A DNA stretch of 64,000 bases from Caenimonas aquaedulcis (GTDB lineage Bacteria > Pseudomonadota > Gammaproteobacteria > Burkholderiales > Burkholderiaceae_C), in contig NZ_JADWYS010000001.1 in NCBI RefSeq assembly GCF_015831345.1, positions 3,128,618 through 3,192,617 on the forward strand, in the 5' to 3' direction. The notes under the pieces were generated by a model that was given only the letters and a program-made list of their open reading frames with translations, had not been told where the DNA came from and ran no database searches. The position numbers and the translations under genes were made by a program. Below are positions 19,180 to 26,786 of this stretch, piece by piece. The first letter of the stretch is position 1. Every line of letters begins with the position of its first letter.

Positions 19180-19641
19180 TCACGGCGCGTCCCCGGATGT
19201 GACGGCGAAGGGGCGCAGGCCATCGGTGGCGATGCGCAGGCTGCGCCCGGGCAGGCCCGCCGCAACCAGCACCACCGCCTGCTTGCCGATGATCGGGTCG
19301 GGGCCGAGCTGCACGGCCGAGGCGCCCGCGACCTGCGTGCCTTCCGCCAGCCACTTGTCGGGCAGCGTGTCGGGCGGCACGCCGTCGAACTTGAAGCCGC
19401 CGTCGACGGTGTACCAGCGCACGGGGATGCCGCTGCTTCGCGATTGCGCACGCGCCGCTTCGAAGAGCGCCGCGAGGCGCTGCGCTTCCCGTTCGAGCTG
19501 CGTGGATTGGGAGTCGCGTATCGCGAAGCTCACGCCTGCCGAGGCGATCGCGATGATCGCAACGACGATCAGCAGTTCGAAGAGCGTGAAGCCGGCAACT
19601 CGCGTCGGGGCCACTTCATTGCCATGAACCGACGTCTGCAT
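19180..19641 (-). CDS. gspH: type II secretion minor pseudopilin GspH
   Basis: A 153-residue pseudopilin with leader ending RVAG before FTLFELLIVVAIIAIASAG and Glu at +5. The ATG at 19641 is supported by a strong purine-rich GGAGGGGAGGG a few bases upstream, although it lies inside the end of gspG, giving a 26-base overlap. A GTG at 19614, just past the gspG stop, is a weaker alternative. The family's C-terminal pilin domain is recognisable by SLRIATDGLRPF. Confidence 0.92.
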   Translation of the reverse strand: MQTSVHGNEVAPTRVAGFTLFELLIVVAIIAIASAGVSFAIRDSQSTQLEREAQRLAALFEAARAQSRSSGIPVRWYTVDGGFKFDGVPPDTLPDKWLAEGTQVAGASAVQLGPDPIIGKQAVVLVAAGLPGRSLRIATDGLRPFAVTSGDAP

Positions 19642-20056
19642 TCTTTCCCTCCCCTCCGGGCTGGCCGTCGGCGCCGAAGGACATCACGTCGATCTCGCCT
19701 TTGACGCCCGGGTTGAGGTACTGGTAGGGGTGGTGCCACGGATCTTCCGGAAGCTTCTCGAGGTAGGGCTTCCAGTTGGGCGGGACCGGCGCGGTGGTTG
19801 GGCGCACGAGCAGCGCCTGCAGGCCCTGCTCCGTCGTGGGGTAGCGCTGGTTGTCGAGCTTGTACAGCTTGAGCGCCTGCATCAGGTTGTTCACGTCGGT
19901 GCGTGCCGCCGTGACGCGCGCGTCGTCCGCGCGGTCCAGCACGTTGGGCACGATCAGCGCGGCGAGCACGCCGATGATCACGAGCACCACCATCAGCTCG
20001 ATCAGGGTGAAGCCGGAACGCAGGATGCGTCGCGGCGTGCGGGAAATGGGAGTCAT
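19616..20056 (-). CDS. gspG: type II secretion major pseudopilin GspG
   Basis: A 146-residue major pseudopilin. Leader MTPISRTPRRILRSG is cut before FTLIELMVVLVIIGVLAAL. The GspG signature is complete: LYKLDNQRYPTTEQGLQALL, DPWHHPYQYLNPG and the calcium-site end FGADGQPGG. It is the first gene of the minus-strand gsp operon. The 41 bases to gspC must hold both divergent promoters. Confidence 0.95.
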   Translation of the reverse strand: MTPISRTPRRILRSGFTLIELMVVLVIIGVLAALIVPNVLDRADDARVTAARTDVNNLMQALKLYKLDNQRYPTTEQGLQALLVRPTTAPVPPNWKPYLEKLPEDPWHHPYQYLNPGVKGEIDVMSFGADGQPGGEGKNADVGSWQ

Positions 20057-20097
20057 CGATAGTCCGAAAGTGCAATCGCTTCCATGATAATCGCCGC

Positions 20098-20544
20098 ATG
20101 GTGAGCAATACGAGCAGCAGGTGGACAGTGGCCGCCGCGACATTCGTCCTCTGGGGGCTGGTCGCGGCGAGCGCCGTGTACTGGGGACTCAAGCTGCGCA
20201 GTACCGGCGCGAACTCGGCAGTGGCGCCCCCGCCGGTGCGCATGGCCGCGCCATCGGATCCCGTCGCCGTCGCGCGGCTGATGGGCTGGACACCGACGGC
20301 CGCTGCCGCTTCGCCCGTCGCCAGCCTGGCGAGCCGGTTCGTGCTCCTGGGTGTGGTCGCCAATAGCTCGCACAACGGCGCCGCGCTGATCGCCGTCGAT
20401 GGACGTCCCGCGAAGCCGTTTCGCGTAGGCACGGCGGTCGACCAGGAGCTGGTGTTGCAGTCGGTGGATAGCCGCCGCGCCACGCTGGCCTCGAACGCGA
20501 ACGGTCCCGCCGTTCTCACGCTCGAACTTCCGCCCCGCAAGTAA
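20098..20544 (+). CDS. gspC: type II secretion protein GspC (short form)
   Basis: A 148-residue inner-membrane protein with one N-terminal helix (about 10-30), a Pro/Ala linker and a homology-region (HR) domain (about 80-148; SRFVLLGVVANSSHNGAALIAVDGRPAKPFRVGTAV), which contacts the secretin GspD. The PDZ or coiled-coil C-terminal domain of larger GspC proteins is absent, as in many beta-proteobacteria. It is transcribed divergently from gspG, so the T2S genes form two units here. Confidence 0.85.
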   Translation: MVSNTSSRWTVAAATFVLWGLVAASAVYWGLKLRSTGANSAVAPPPVRMAAPSDPVAVARLMGWTPTAAAASPVASLASRFVLLGVVANSSHNGAALIAVDGRPAKPFRVGTAVDQELVLQSVDSRRATLASNANGPAVLTLELPPRK

Positions 20545-20583
20545 ATCAGCGAATCATCAGGAATCGGCCGCCGGCACTTCGCG

Positions 20584-22128
20584 TCAGGCTTGCAGAAACA
20601 GCCGATACACCGGGTTACCAGTTTCTTCAACGCACGGGTAGCCCAGCGTGTCCAGGAACTCCTTGAATGCCTTGGTGTCCGCTTTCGGCACCTGCAGGCC
20701 CACCAGGATGCGGCCATAGTCGGCGCCCTGGTTGCGGTAATGGAAGAGCGAGATGTTCCATCCCGGGCGCAGGTGCGACAGGAACTTCATCAGCGCGCCC
20801 GGCCGCTCCGGAAACACGAAGCGCAACAGCCGCTCATCCTGCGCGAGCGCCGTGCGGCCGCCCACCATGTGGCGGATATGTTCCTTCGCGAGTTCGTCGT
20901 GCGTGAGGTCGAGCGTCTCGAATCCGTGCCGCCCGAAATTCGCGGCGATCTTCGTGGATTCGCCCTTTCCGTGCGTCGTGAGGCCCACGAACACGTGTGC
21001 CTGCGCGGAGTCGCTCATGCGGTAGTTGAACTCCGTCACGTTGCGCGGGCCGCCGGGCAGCGCGCCGATGACCTCGCAGAAGCGGCGGAAGCTGCCGCGC
21101 TCCTCGGGGATGGTCACGGCGAACAGGGCTTCGCGTTCCTCGCCGACTTCGGCGCGCTCGGCCACGAAACGAAGCCGATCGAAATTCATGTTCGCGCCGC
21201 ACAGGATAGCCGCATACGTTTCCCCGCGCGTCTTGCGCGTGGCGACGTACTGCTTGATCGCGGCCACCGCCAGCGCGCCCGCGGGCTCGACGATGCTGCG
21301 CGTGTCGACGAAGACATCCTTGATCGCGGCGCACACGGCATCGGTGTCCACCGTCATGAATTCGTCGACCAGCTCGCGCGCGACACGGAACGTTTCCTCG
21401 CCCACCAGCTTCACCGCGGTGCCGTCGGAAAACAGGCCCACGTCGGAAAGCGTCACGCGCTTCTTCGAGGCGACGGATCGCATCATCGCGTCCGAATCGT
21501 TCATCTGCACGCCGATCACCTTGATCTCGGGACGCACCGCCTTGATGTAGTTGGCCACGCCCGAGATCAGGCCGCCGCCGCCGATCGCGACGAAGACGGC
21601 GTCGAGCGGCCCCTGGTGCTGGCGCAGGATTTCCATCGCGATGGTGCCCTGGCCCGCGATCACTTCGGGGTCGTCGAACGGGTGCACGAAAGTCAGGCCT
21701 TCCTTCTTCTCCAGCTTGACTGCGTGTTCGTAGGCGTCGGAATAGCTTTCGCCATGCAGCACGACTTCGCCGCCCAGGGACCTCACGCCGTCGACCTTGA
21801 GCTGGGGCGTGGTGACGGGCATGACGATGACCGCACGGGCGCCCAGCTTGTGCGCCGACATGGCAACGCCCTGCGCATGGTTGCCGGCGGAAGCGCAAAT
21901 GACGCCGCGCCGCAACTGCTCGGCCGTGAGGTGGGCCATCTTGTTGTAGGCCCCGCGCAGTTTGAAGCTGAAGACAGCCTGCTGGTCCTCCCGCTTCAGG
22001 AGCACCTTGTTGTGCAGCCTGCGGCTCAGGTTTTTGGCGGGCTCCAGCGCCGATTCCACCGCCACGTCGTAGACCCGCGCATTGAGGATTTTCTTGAGGT
22101 AATCGGCGGGTTTGAGGTGCGTTTTCAT
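20584..22128 (-). CDS. ilvA: biosynthetic threonine ammonia-lyase
   Basis: A 514-residue PLP enzyme that deaminates threonine to 2-oxobutanoate, the first step of isoleucine synthesis. The PLP lysine is Lys56 in SFKLRGA, and the glycine phosphate loop is GGGGLISG. Two C-terminal ACT-like regulatory domains (from about residue 335; EERGSFRRFCEVIG and FPERPGALMKFLSHL) give feedback control by isoleucine and valine and mark the biosynthetic form. The start MKTHLKPADYL is the family start, although the frame stays open upstream through a leader. An intrinsic terminator and a proline-rich leader frame lie between the promoter and this start. Confidence 0.95.
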   Translation of the reverse strand: MKTHLKPADYLKKILNARVYDVAVESALEPAKNLSRRLHNKVLLKREDQQAVFSFKLRGAYNKMAHLTAEQLRRGVICASAGNHAQGVAMSAHKLGARAVIVMPVTTPQLKVDGVRSLGGEVVLHGESYSDAYEHAVKLEKKEGLTFVHPFDDPEVIAGQGTIAMEILRQHQGPLDAVFVAIGGGGLISGVANYIKAVRPEIKVIGVQMNDSDAMMRSVASKKRVTLSDVGLFSDGTAVKLVGEETFRVARELVDEFMTVDTDAVCAAIKDVFVDTRSIVEPAGALAVAAIKQYVATRKTRGETYAAILCGANMNFDRLRFVAERAEVGEEREALFAVTIPEERGSFRRFCEVIGALPGGPRNVTEFNYRMSDSAQAHVFVGLTTHGKGESTKIAANFGRHGFETLDLTHDELAKEHIRHMVGGRTALAQDERLLRFVFPERPGALMKFLSHLRPGWNISLFHYRNQGADYGRILVGLQVPKADTKAFKEFLDTLGYPCVEETGNPVYRLFLQA

Positions 22129-22239
22129 GTCCGGGCGATGATAAGCGGCGCTCCCGGGCGACCAGAAAAAAGCCCCCGGGCCTTGCGGCTCGGGGGCTGA
22201 ATCCACCAAAGGAGGAGGTGGAGGAGACAAGAGGGGCAT
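22129..22239 (-). promoter_or_regulatory. leader of ilvA with polyproline leader frame
   Basis: An ATG at 22239 opens a frame MPLLSPPPPPLVDSAP that contains five consecutive proline codons (CCT CCA CCT CCT CCT) and then runs through the terminator hairpin, in frame with ilvA. A -10 box TATACT (22265-22270, minus strand) lies about 25 bases upstream of the ATG; the -35 is weak. CCACC and GGTGG in the leader can also pair. The layout of promoter, short leader frame and terminator before the gene is that of transcription attenuation. Polyproline stalls ribosomes; which signal is sensed is unknown. The leader frame has no ribosome binding site I can see. Confidence 0.5.
22166..22198 (-). terminator. 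intrinsic terminator inside the ilvA leader (attenuator)
   Basis: On the minus strand, AGCCCCCG pairs perfectly with CGGGGGCT. Inside, GCC and GGC pair around a GCAA tetraloop, and six Ts follow. No minus-strand gene ends just upstream, since the neighbouring gene is divergent, so the hairpin acts on the ilvA transcript itself. It has no T-run in the plus direction. Confidence 0.75.
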
Positions 22240-22302
22240 AACGGTTTCGCTATGCTGCGAAGCCAGTATAGACCCGTATTTGCTGCGTTGCAGCACGCCG
22301 AA

Positions 22303-22321
22303 CCGTCTCAAGGTGAGACGG
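22303..22321. promoter_or_regulatory. inverted repeat between ilvA and the OsmC-family gene
   Basis: CCGTCTCA and TGAGACGG form a perfect 8-bp inverted repeat with a 3-base spacer. It lies upstream of the ilvA -10 box and about 57 bases before the OsmC-family gene, as expected for an operator serving one or both divergent genes. No cognate regulator can be named. Confidence 0.4.
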
Positions 22322-22377
22322 ATTGCGCTGTATTAGGGGAATTTGATGGCGGTAAACCACCTTGATAGGACGGCACG

Positions 22378-22824
22378 ATGGAATGCACGGTGAGCTGGAC
22401 GGGCGCGACGGGCGCAAGATCGGGAATGGGGTTTCTCGCGGAGACGGGCAGCGGGCATGTCCTCGTGATGGACGGCGCGCCCGATGCGGCCAAACCGGAA
22501 AACGGCGGGCAGAACCTCGCGCCGCGGCCCATGGAAACCGTGCTCGCGGGCACCGGGGGCTGCACCGCCTATGACGTGGTGCTCATTCTCAAGCGCGGCC
22601 GCCACGACGTGCAGGGCTGCTCGGTGAAGCTCACCTCGGAGCGTGCGCCGGCCGACCCGAAGGTGTTCACCAAGATCCACATGCACTTCACGGTGGCGGG
22701 CAAGGTGCCGCCCGAGGCGGTGGAGCGGGCGATCGCCATGAGCCACGACAAATACTGCTCGGCAAGCGTGATGCTGGCCAAGACGGCGGAAATCACGACC
22801 AGCTTCGAGGTCGTGGCGGCCTGA
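22378..22824 (+). CDS. OsmC family protein
   Basis: A 148-residue cytoplasmic protein of the OsmC/Ohr superfamily, nearest the YhfA type. The two conserved redox cysteines are present: Cys62 in GTGGCTAYDVV and Cys127 in DKYCSASVML. Family members are thiol peroxidases acting on organic hydroperoxides, but YhfA-type proteins have no firmly set substrate. AGGA lies 7 bases before the ATG. It is divergent from ilvA and convergent with coq7, ending 7 bases from it. Confidence 0.85.
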   Translation: MECTVSWTGATGARSGMGFLAETGSGHVLVMDGAPDAAKPENGGQNLAPRPMETVLAGTGGCTAYDVVLILKRGRHDVQGCSVKLTSERAPADPKVFTKIHMHFTVAGKVPPEAVERAIAMSHDKYCSASVMLAKTAEITTSFEVVAA

Positions 22825-22831
22825 ACGGGCC

Positions 22832-23449
22832 TCAGATGTAATGGGCCGTCGTCGTCATCACGCGGGCGGCGGCGCGCATCAGCGCCTTGGCCGGCCCCGG
22901 CAGTTCGACACCGCCCTGCACCAGCGCCTGGGCCGCATGCGCCGCTTCGTCCTCCTTCATATGGGACACGATCGCCCGTGACGATGCGTCCGCCGCCGGC
23001 AGGCGGTCCAGGTGGCTCTGGAGGTGCGCCTCCACCTGGCGCTCCGTCTCGACGACGAAACCCAGGCTGACGCGGTCTCCCAGGCGGCCCGCGACGAGGC
23101 CCAGCCCGAAGGCACCCGCGTACCACAGGGGGTTCAGGAGCGAGGGCCGGTCCCCCAGTTCGGCCAGCCGCTCGGCGGTCCAGGCGAGGTGGTCGGTTTC
23201 TTCTTCCGCCGCCCGCTGGAAGTGATCGCGCAGGCCCGGGTCCGAGGTGGAGAGCGCCTGCGCCGTGTAGAGGGCCTGGGCGCACACCTCGCCCACATGG
23301 TTCACCCGCATGAGCGCCGCCGCCTCGCGCCGCTCACCCGGGCTGAGCGGCGGCGAATCGCCGCCTGCCAGGGGCCTGGCACGGGCGGCGCGGGGCTTCG
23401 AAAAGAGTGTTCTGAGGGCGGCATCGGCAGCGCCAAGGAGTCGGTCCAT
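22832..23449 (-). CDS. coq7: demethoxyubiquinone hydroxylase Coq7
   Basis: A 205-residue di-iron hydroxylase for the late C-6 hydroxylation in ubiquinone synthesis, membrane-associated through hydrophobic helices. The carboxylate and His ligands are in place: NHVGE (Glu54), EETDH (Glu84, His87), [10 protein letters not shown] (about 134-143) and KEDEAAH (Glu168, His171). The N-terminal 40 residues are a variable extension. It stands alone on the minus strand. The first 100 bases upstream show no strong promoter. Confidence 0.93.
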   Translation of the reverse strand: MDRLLGAADAALRTLFSKPRAARARPLAGGDSPPLSPGERREAAALMRVNHVGEVCAQALYTAQALSTSDPGLRDHFQRAAEEETDHLAWTAERLAELGDRPSLLNPLWYAGAFGLGLVAGRLGDRVSLGFVVETERQVEAHLQSHLDRLPAADASSRAIVSHMKEDEAAHAAQALVQGGVELPGPAKALMRAAARVMTTTAHYI

Positions 23450-23763
23450 CGCCCCAGTTTAAGTCGGCGCCTGCCTGGCGGGGCGCGGGGCCGCATGGCC
23501 GGAGGATGCACGTCGGTTTTCGCCATCCGAAACCGGGAACGAGGGTGTTGCGCCCCTTCCACTGAGCCATGGTTTTGTGTTGTCCTCGTGCAACGAAACG
23601 CCCCGGCCCGGACTAAATACTTTGCGAAAGCCAAGCCCCTCTGGTGCAATAAGCACAACCTTCCCAAAAGGAGGTTGGCCCGGGGATCCGGCGGGACCAC
23701 ATTGCCTTGCAATTCGTGAGCCCTTCGCACCGGAGCCCTATGTTTAACCTTGGAGAAACTTGC
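23450..23763. other. intergenic region between coq7 and the porin
   Basis: About 314 bases without a gene. A possible porin promoter is TTGCGA, a 17-base spacer, then TGCAAT, around 23622-23650, which would leave an untranslated leader of about 110 bases. That leader can fold at AACCT/AGGTT near 23658-23677. A long structured leader is usual for porin mRNAs controlled by small RNAs; none is visible here. The porin ribosome binding site GGAG ends about 8 bases before the ATG. Confidence 0.4.
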
Positions 23764-24861
23764 ATGAAAAAGTCCCTGATTGCTCTGGCCGCGCTGGCGT
23801 CGTTCGCCGGCGTTGCTTCTGCCCAATCGTCCGTTACGCTGTTCGGCATCGTCGACGCCACGATCGCTTACGGCCATGGCAGCGTTGCCAACAAGACCCA
23901 GCTGACCAACTCGGGCTACAACAGCTCGCGTCTGGGCTTCCGTGGCACGGAAGACCTCGGCGGCGGCATGTCTGCCTCCTTCTGGCTCGAAGCCGGCCTG
24001 AACAACGATGACGGCCAAGGCGCCGCCACCAACAGCAACAACCAGGCTTCCGGCGCTGGCGCCGCTGTCGCCGGTCGTCAAGGCCTCACGTTCAACCGCC
24101 GTTCGACCGTCAGCCTGGCTGGTGGTTTCGGCGAAATCCGCCTGGGCCGTGACTACACCCCGCAATTCTGGAACCTGACCGTGTTCGATCCGTTCGGCAC
24201 GAACGGCGTGGGCACCACCCAGACCCTGAACAGCATCATCACCGGCGTGACCTCGGTGCGTGCTTCCAACACCGTCGGCTACTTCCTGCCGGGCAACCTG
24301 GGCGGCTTCTACGGCCAAGTCCAGTACTACATGGGTGAGAACCTGAGCAACGCGGTCGACACGTTCGTGCCTCCCCGTAGCACCAAGAAGGACGGCACGG
24401 GCATGGGCATCCGCCTCGGCTTCGCCAATGGTCCCTTCAACGTGGCCTTCGCGACCAGCAAGACCCGCTACGCTGCTGGCGACGTGACGCAGAGCAACAT
24501 CGGCGGCCAGTACGACTTCGGCATGGCCAAGCTGCAAGCCCATTACAGCCGCGACAAGAACGACGGCCTCGTGGTCGGCGGCGCAACCGGCAAGGGCTGG
24601 CTGATCGGTGGTCTGATCCCCGTCGGCGCTGGCGAAATCCGCCTGGCTTACTCGCGTTACGAAGTCAACACCGTTGGCACGCCGGAAAGCAAGAAGTGGG
24701 CTCTGGGCTACGTGCACAACCTGTCCAAGCGCACGGCTCTGTACGCCACGGTCGCTCGCGTGAACAACAGCGGTGGCGCTGCTTCCGCCCTGAACGGTTC
24801 CGTGACCGGCGCGAACACGAACTCCAGCGGCTACGACTTCGGTGTCCGCCACAGCTTCTAA
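23764..24861 (+). CDS. general porin, Gram-negative (Neisserial/Bordetella type)
   Basis: A 365-residue outer-membrane trimeric porin for passive entry of small hydrophilic solutes. Evidence: signal peptide cut after ASA (mature QSSVTLFGIVDATIAY), the L3 and strand signatures SRLGFRGTEDLGGG and GFGEIRLGRDYTP, and the C-terminal end VRHSF with the final Phe used by the BAM complex. Codon choice is shifted to a narrow set (GCT, GGT, CGT, AAC), unlike the surrounding genes, which indicates very high expression. A strong terminator follows. Confidence 0.95.
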   Translation: MKKSLIALAALASFAGVASAQSSVTLFGIVDATIAYGHGSVANKTQLTNSGYNSSRLGFRGTEDLGGGMSASFWLEAGLNNDDGQGAATNSNNQASGAGAAVAGRQGLTFNRRSTVSLAGGFGEIRLGRDYTPQFWNLTVFDPFGTNGVGTTQTLNSIITGVTSVRASNTVGYFLPGNLGGFYGQVQYYMGENLSNAVDTFVPPRSTKKDGTGMGIRLGFANGPFNVAFATSKTRYAAGDVTQSNIGGQYDFGMAKLQAHYSRDKNDGLVVGGATGKGWLIGGLIPVGAGEIRLAYSRYEVNTVGTPESKKWALGYVHNLSKRTALYATVARVNNSGGAASALNGSVTGANTNSSGYDFGVRHSF

Positions 24862-24903
24862 ATCCCACGCCGGCCTCGTGCCGGCATGGAATGAAGAAAC
24901 TTG

Positions 24904-24929
24904 AAAGCCGCCTTCGGGCGGCTTTTTTT
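24904..24929 (+). terminator. intrinsic terminator of the porin gene
   Basis: GCCGCC and GGCGGC pair around a TTCG tetraloop, extended by A-T pairs, and seven Ts follow. It is 43 bases past the porin stop and is a textbook rho-independent terminator. Confidence 0.9.
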
Positions 24930-24950
24930 ATGAGAGGCGGTATTGCTCGA

Positions 24951-25700
24951 ATGAAGTTGCGTTGGGGTCTGGCGGCTGCCGCGGTGGCCGTGTGTCTTGC
25001 GGGTTGTGCCGTCGTGCGCGACGGAGCGGGTGTCGGCGCCGGCGCCGGCGCCGTGGCGGCGAACCCGTGGTCAGCGCAGTCCGGACCGGACGCCCAGTCC
25101 TGGCATCACATGACATTCCCGGGCAAGGCGGCGACCCGCTTCAGCTACTCGCGCAAGGATGGCCGCGACGCGATCGCGGTGCTCGCCAGTTCTTCGGCGA
25201 GCATGTTGCGCCAGAAACTTCGCGTCGAGCCTTCCGAATTGCGCCACGTCCGCTTCTCGTGGAAGGTGCCGCAGCTCATCGCAGGCGCCGACGTCGGCCT
25301 GCGGGACGCCGATGATTCTCCCGTGCGCGTCATGCTGTTCTTCGAGGGCGACCGGGCCCGCTTCTCCGCGCGCGACTCGATGCTTTCCGAACTGCTTCGT
25401 GCCGTGAGCGGGGAGGAGATGCCCTACGCGACGCTCATGTACGTGTGGTGCAACCAGCGCGAGCCGGGTTCCGTGATCACGAGCCCGCGCACCGGCCGCG
25501 TACGGACACTGGTGGTGGAGTCCGGCGCCCGCAAACTCGGCCAATGGCTCGACTACGAACGCGACATCCGCGCGGACTACCTGCGCGCTTACGGCGAGGC
25601 CCCGGGCGCCTTGGTGGGCATCGCCATCATGAGCGACAGCGACAACACGCAATCCACGACGCAGGCCTGGTACGGCCCTGTTCGCTTGCAGACGCCGTGA
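24951..25700 (+). CDS. DUF3047 family lipoprotein
   Basis: A 249-residue protein with a lipoprotein signal ending in LAGC (Cys19), then a Gly/Ala-rich linker and a globular domain. The domain matches DUF3047: WHHMTFPGKAATRFSY, LRHVRFSWKVPQLI, RVMLFFEGDR, YATLMYVWCNQ and YLRAYGEAPGALVGIAIMSDSDNT. The beta-jelly-roll look suggests ligand or carbohydrate binding, but function is unknown. The ATG at 24951 is used; an in-frame ATG at 24930 lies inside the porin terminator and is unlikely. Confidence 0.75.
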   Translation: MKLRWGLAAAAVAVCLAGCAVVRDGAGVGAGAGAVAANPWSAQSGPDAQSWHHMTFPGKAATRFSYSRKDGRDAIAVLASSSASMLRQKLRVEPSELRHVRFSWKVPQLIAGADVGLRDADDSPVRVMLFFEGDRARFSARDSMLSELLRAVSGEEMPYATLMYVWCNQREPGSVITSPRTGRVRTLVVESGARKLGQWLDYERDIRADYLRAYGEAPGALVGIAIMSDSDNTQSTTQAWYGPVRLQTP

Positions 25701-25728
25701 GATTCCTGTCGGCAGCTTGACGGGATTC

Positions 25729-25740
25729 TTCAGGCCTGAA
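25729..25740. promoter_or_regulatory. 12-bp palindrome TTCAGGCCTGAA upstream of the peptide ABC operon
   Basis: A perfect palindrome between the DUF3047 gene and the first permease gene. It could be an operator of the transport operon or a weak hairpin ending the preceding transcript; there is no T-run. A TTGACG lies just before it (25717-25722) but no matching -10 is seen. Confidence 0.3.
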
Positions 25741-25805
25741 GGAAACCCCTCTGTCGGGCGCGGCGTTTGCTCTGCTAGCATCGTCCTTCGCATTCGCGCC
25801 CTTCC

Positions 25806-26786
25806 ATGTTCGCATTCATCCTGCGCCGCCTGTTCCAGGCTGCGATCGTCATGGTCGCAGTCGCCTTCATCGCCTTCCTGCTGTTCCAGTATGTCGGGGA
25901 TCCTGTCGTCTTCCTGCTGGGCCAGGACGCCAAGCCCGACCAGATCGCGCAGCTGCGCACCGACCTCGGCCTGGACCAACCCTTCTTCGTGCAGTTCTGG
26001 CACTTCCTCGTGAACGCGCTGCAGGGGGAATTCGGCCTGAGCCTGCGCCAGGGGGCGAAGGTGTCGCGGCTGATCGGCGAGCGCTTCCCCGCGACACTGG
26101 AGCTGTCACTCGTCGCCGCCGTCGTCGCGGTCGTCATCGGGATTCCCATGGGCGTATATGCGGCGCTTCGCCGCGGCACCTTCATGAGCCAGGTGTTCCT
26201 CACCTTTTCGCTGCTGGGCGTGTCGCTGCCCACATTCCTCATCGGCATCCTGCTGATCCTGGTGTTCGCGGTGCTGCTCGGCTGGTTCCCGAGTTTCGGC
26301 CGCGGCGACACGGACAAGTTCGGCTGGTGGACGACCGGTCTGCTGTCGCGCGACGGCTGGCACCACATCGTGCTGCCGGCCATCACGCTCGCGATTTTCC
26401 AGCTCACGCTCATCATGCGGCTCGTGCGCGCCGAAATGCTCGAGGTGCTGCGCACCGACTACATCAAGTTCGCCCGCGCCCGCGGCCTGCCCGACCGCGC
26501 GATCCATTTCGGGCATGCGCTGAAGAACACGCTCGTCCCGGTCATGACGATCATCGGCCTGCAGCTGGGCACGCTGATCGCGTTCTCCATCATCACCGAG
26601 ACGGTGTTCCAGTGGCCCGGCATGGGGCTGCTCTTCATCCAGGCCGTCACCTTCGCGGACATCCCCGTCATGGCCGCATACCTGTGCCTCATCGCCCTGA
26701 TCTTCGTGGTCATCAACCTCGTCGTGGACCTGCTGTATTTCGCGGTGGATCCACGGCTGCGCGTGGCCGACGCGAAAGGACATTGA
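25806..26786 (+). CDS. peptide ABC transporter permease, DppB/OppB family
   Basis: A 326-residue inner-membrane permease with six hydrophobic segments. The start MFAFILRRLFQAAIVMVAVAFIAF, the segment GQDAKPDQIAQLRTDLGLDQPFFVQFWHF and the ATPase-contact loop EVLRTDYIKFARARGLPDRAIHFGHALKNT are DppB/OppB hallmarks. It is the first gene of an operon of six. Its stop overlaps the amidohydrolase start by one base (TGATG). Confidence 0.92.
   Translation: MFAFILRRLFQAAIVMVAVAFIAFLLFQYVGDPVVFLLGQDAKPDQIAQLRTDLGLDQPFFVQFWHFLVNALQGEFGLSLRQGAKVSRLIGERFPATLELSLVAAVVAVVIGIPMGVYAALRRGTFMSQVFLTFSLLGVSLPTFLIGILLILVFAVLLGWFPSFGRGDTDKFGWWTTGLLSRDGWHHIVLPAITLAIFQLTLIMRLVRAEMLEVLRTDYIKFARARGLPDRAIHFGHALKNTLVPVMTIIGLQLGTLIAFSIITETVFQWPGMGLLFIQAVTFADIPVMAAYLCLIALIFVVINLVVDLLYFAVDPRLRVADAKGH

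Noticed and set aside
22130..22239. Translation of ilvA from the leader ATG as a long N-terminal extension
   Set aside because: The extension is proline- and glycine-rich, unlike any ilvA N terminus, and encodes the terminator hairpin. MKTHLKPADYL is the normal start.
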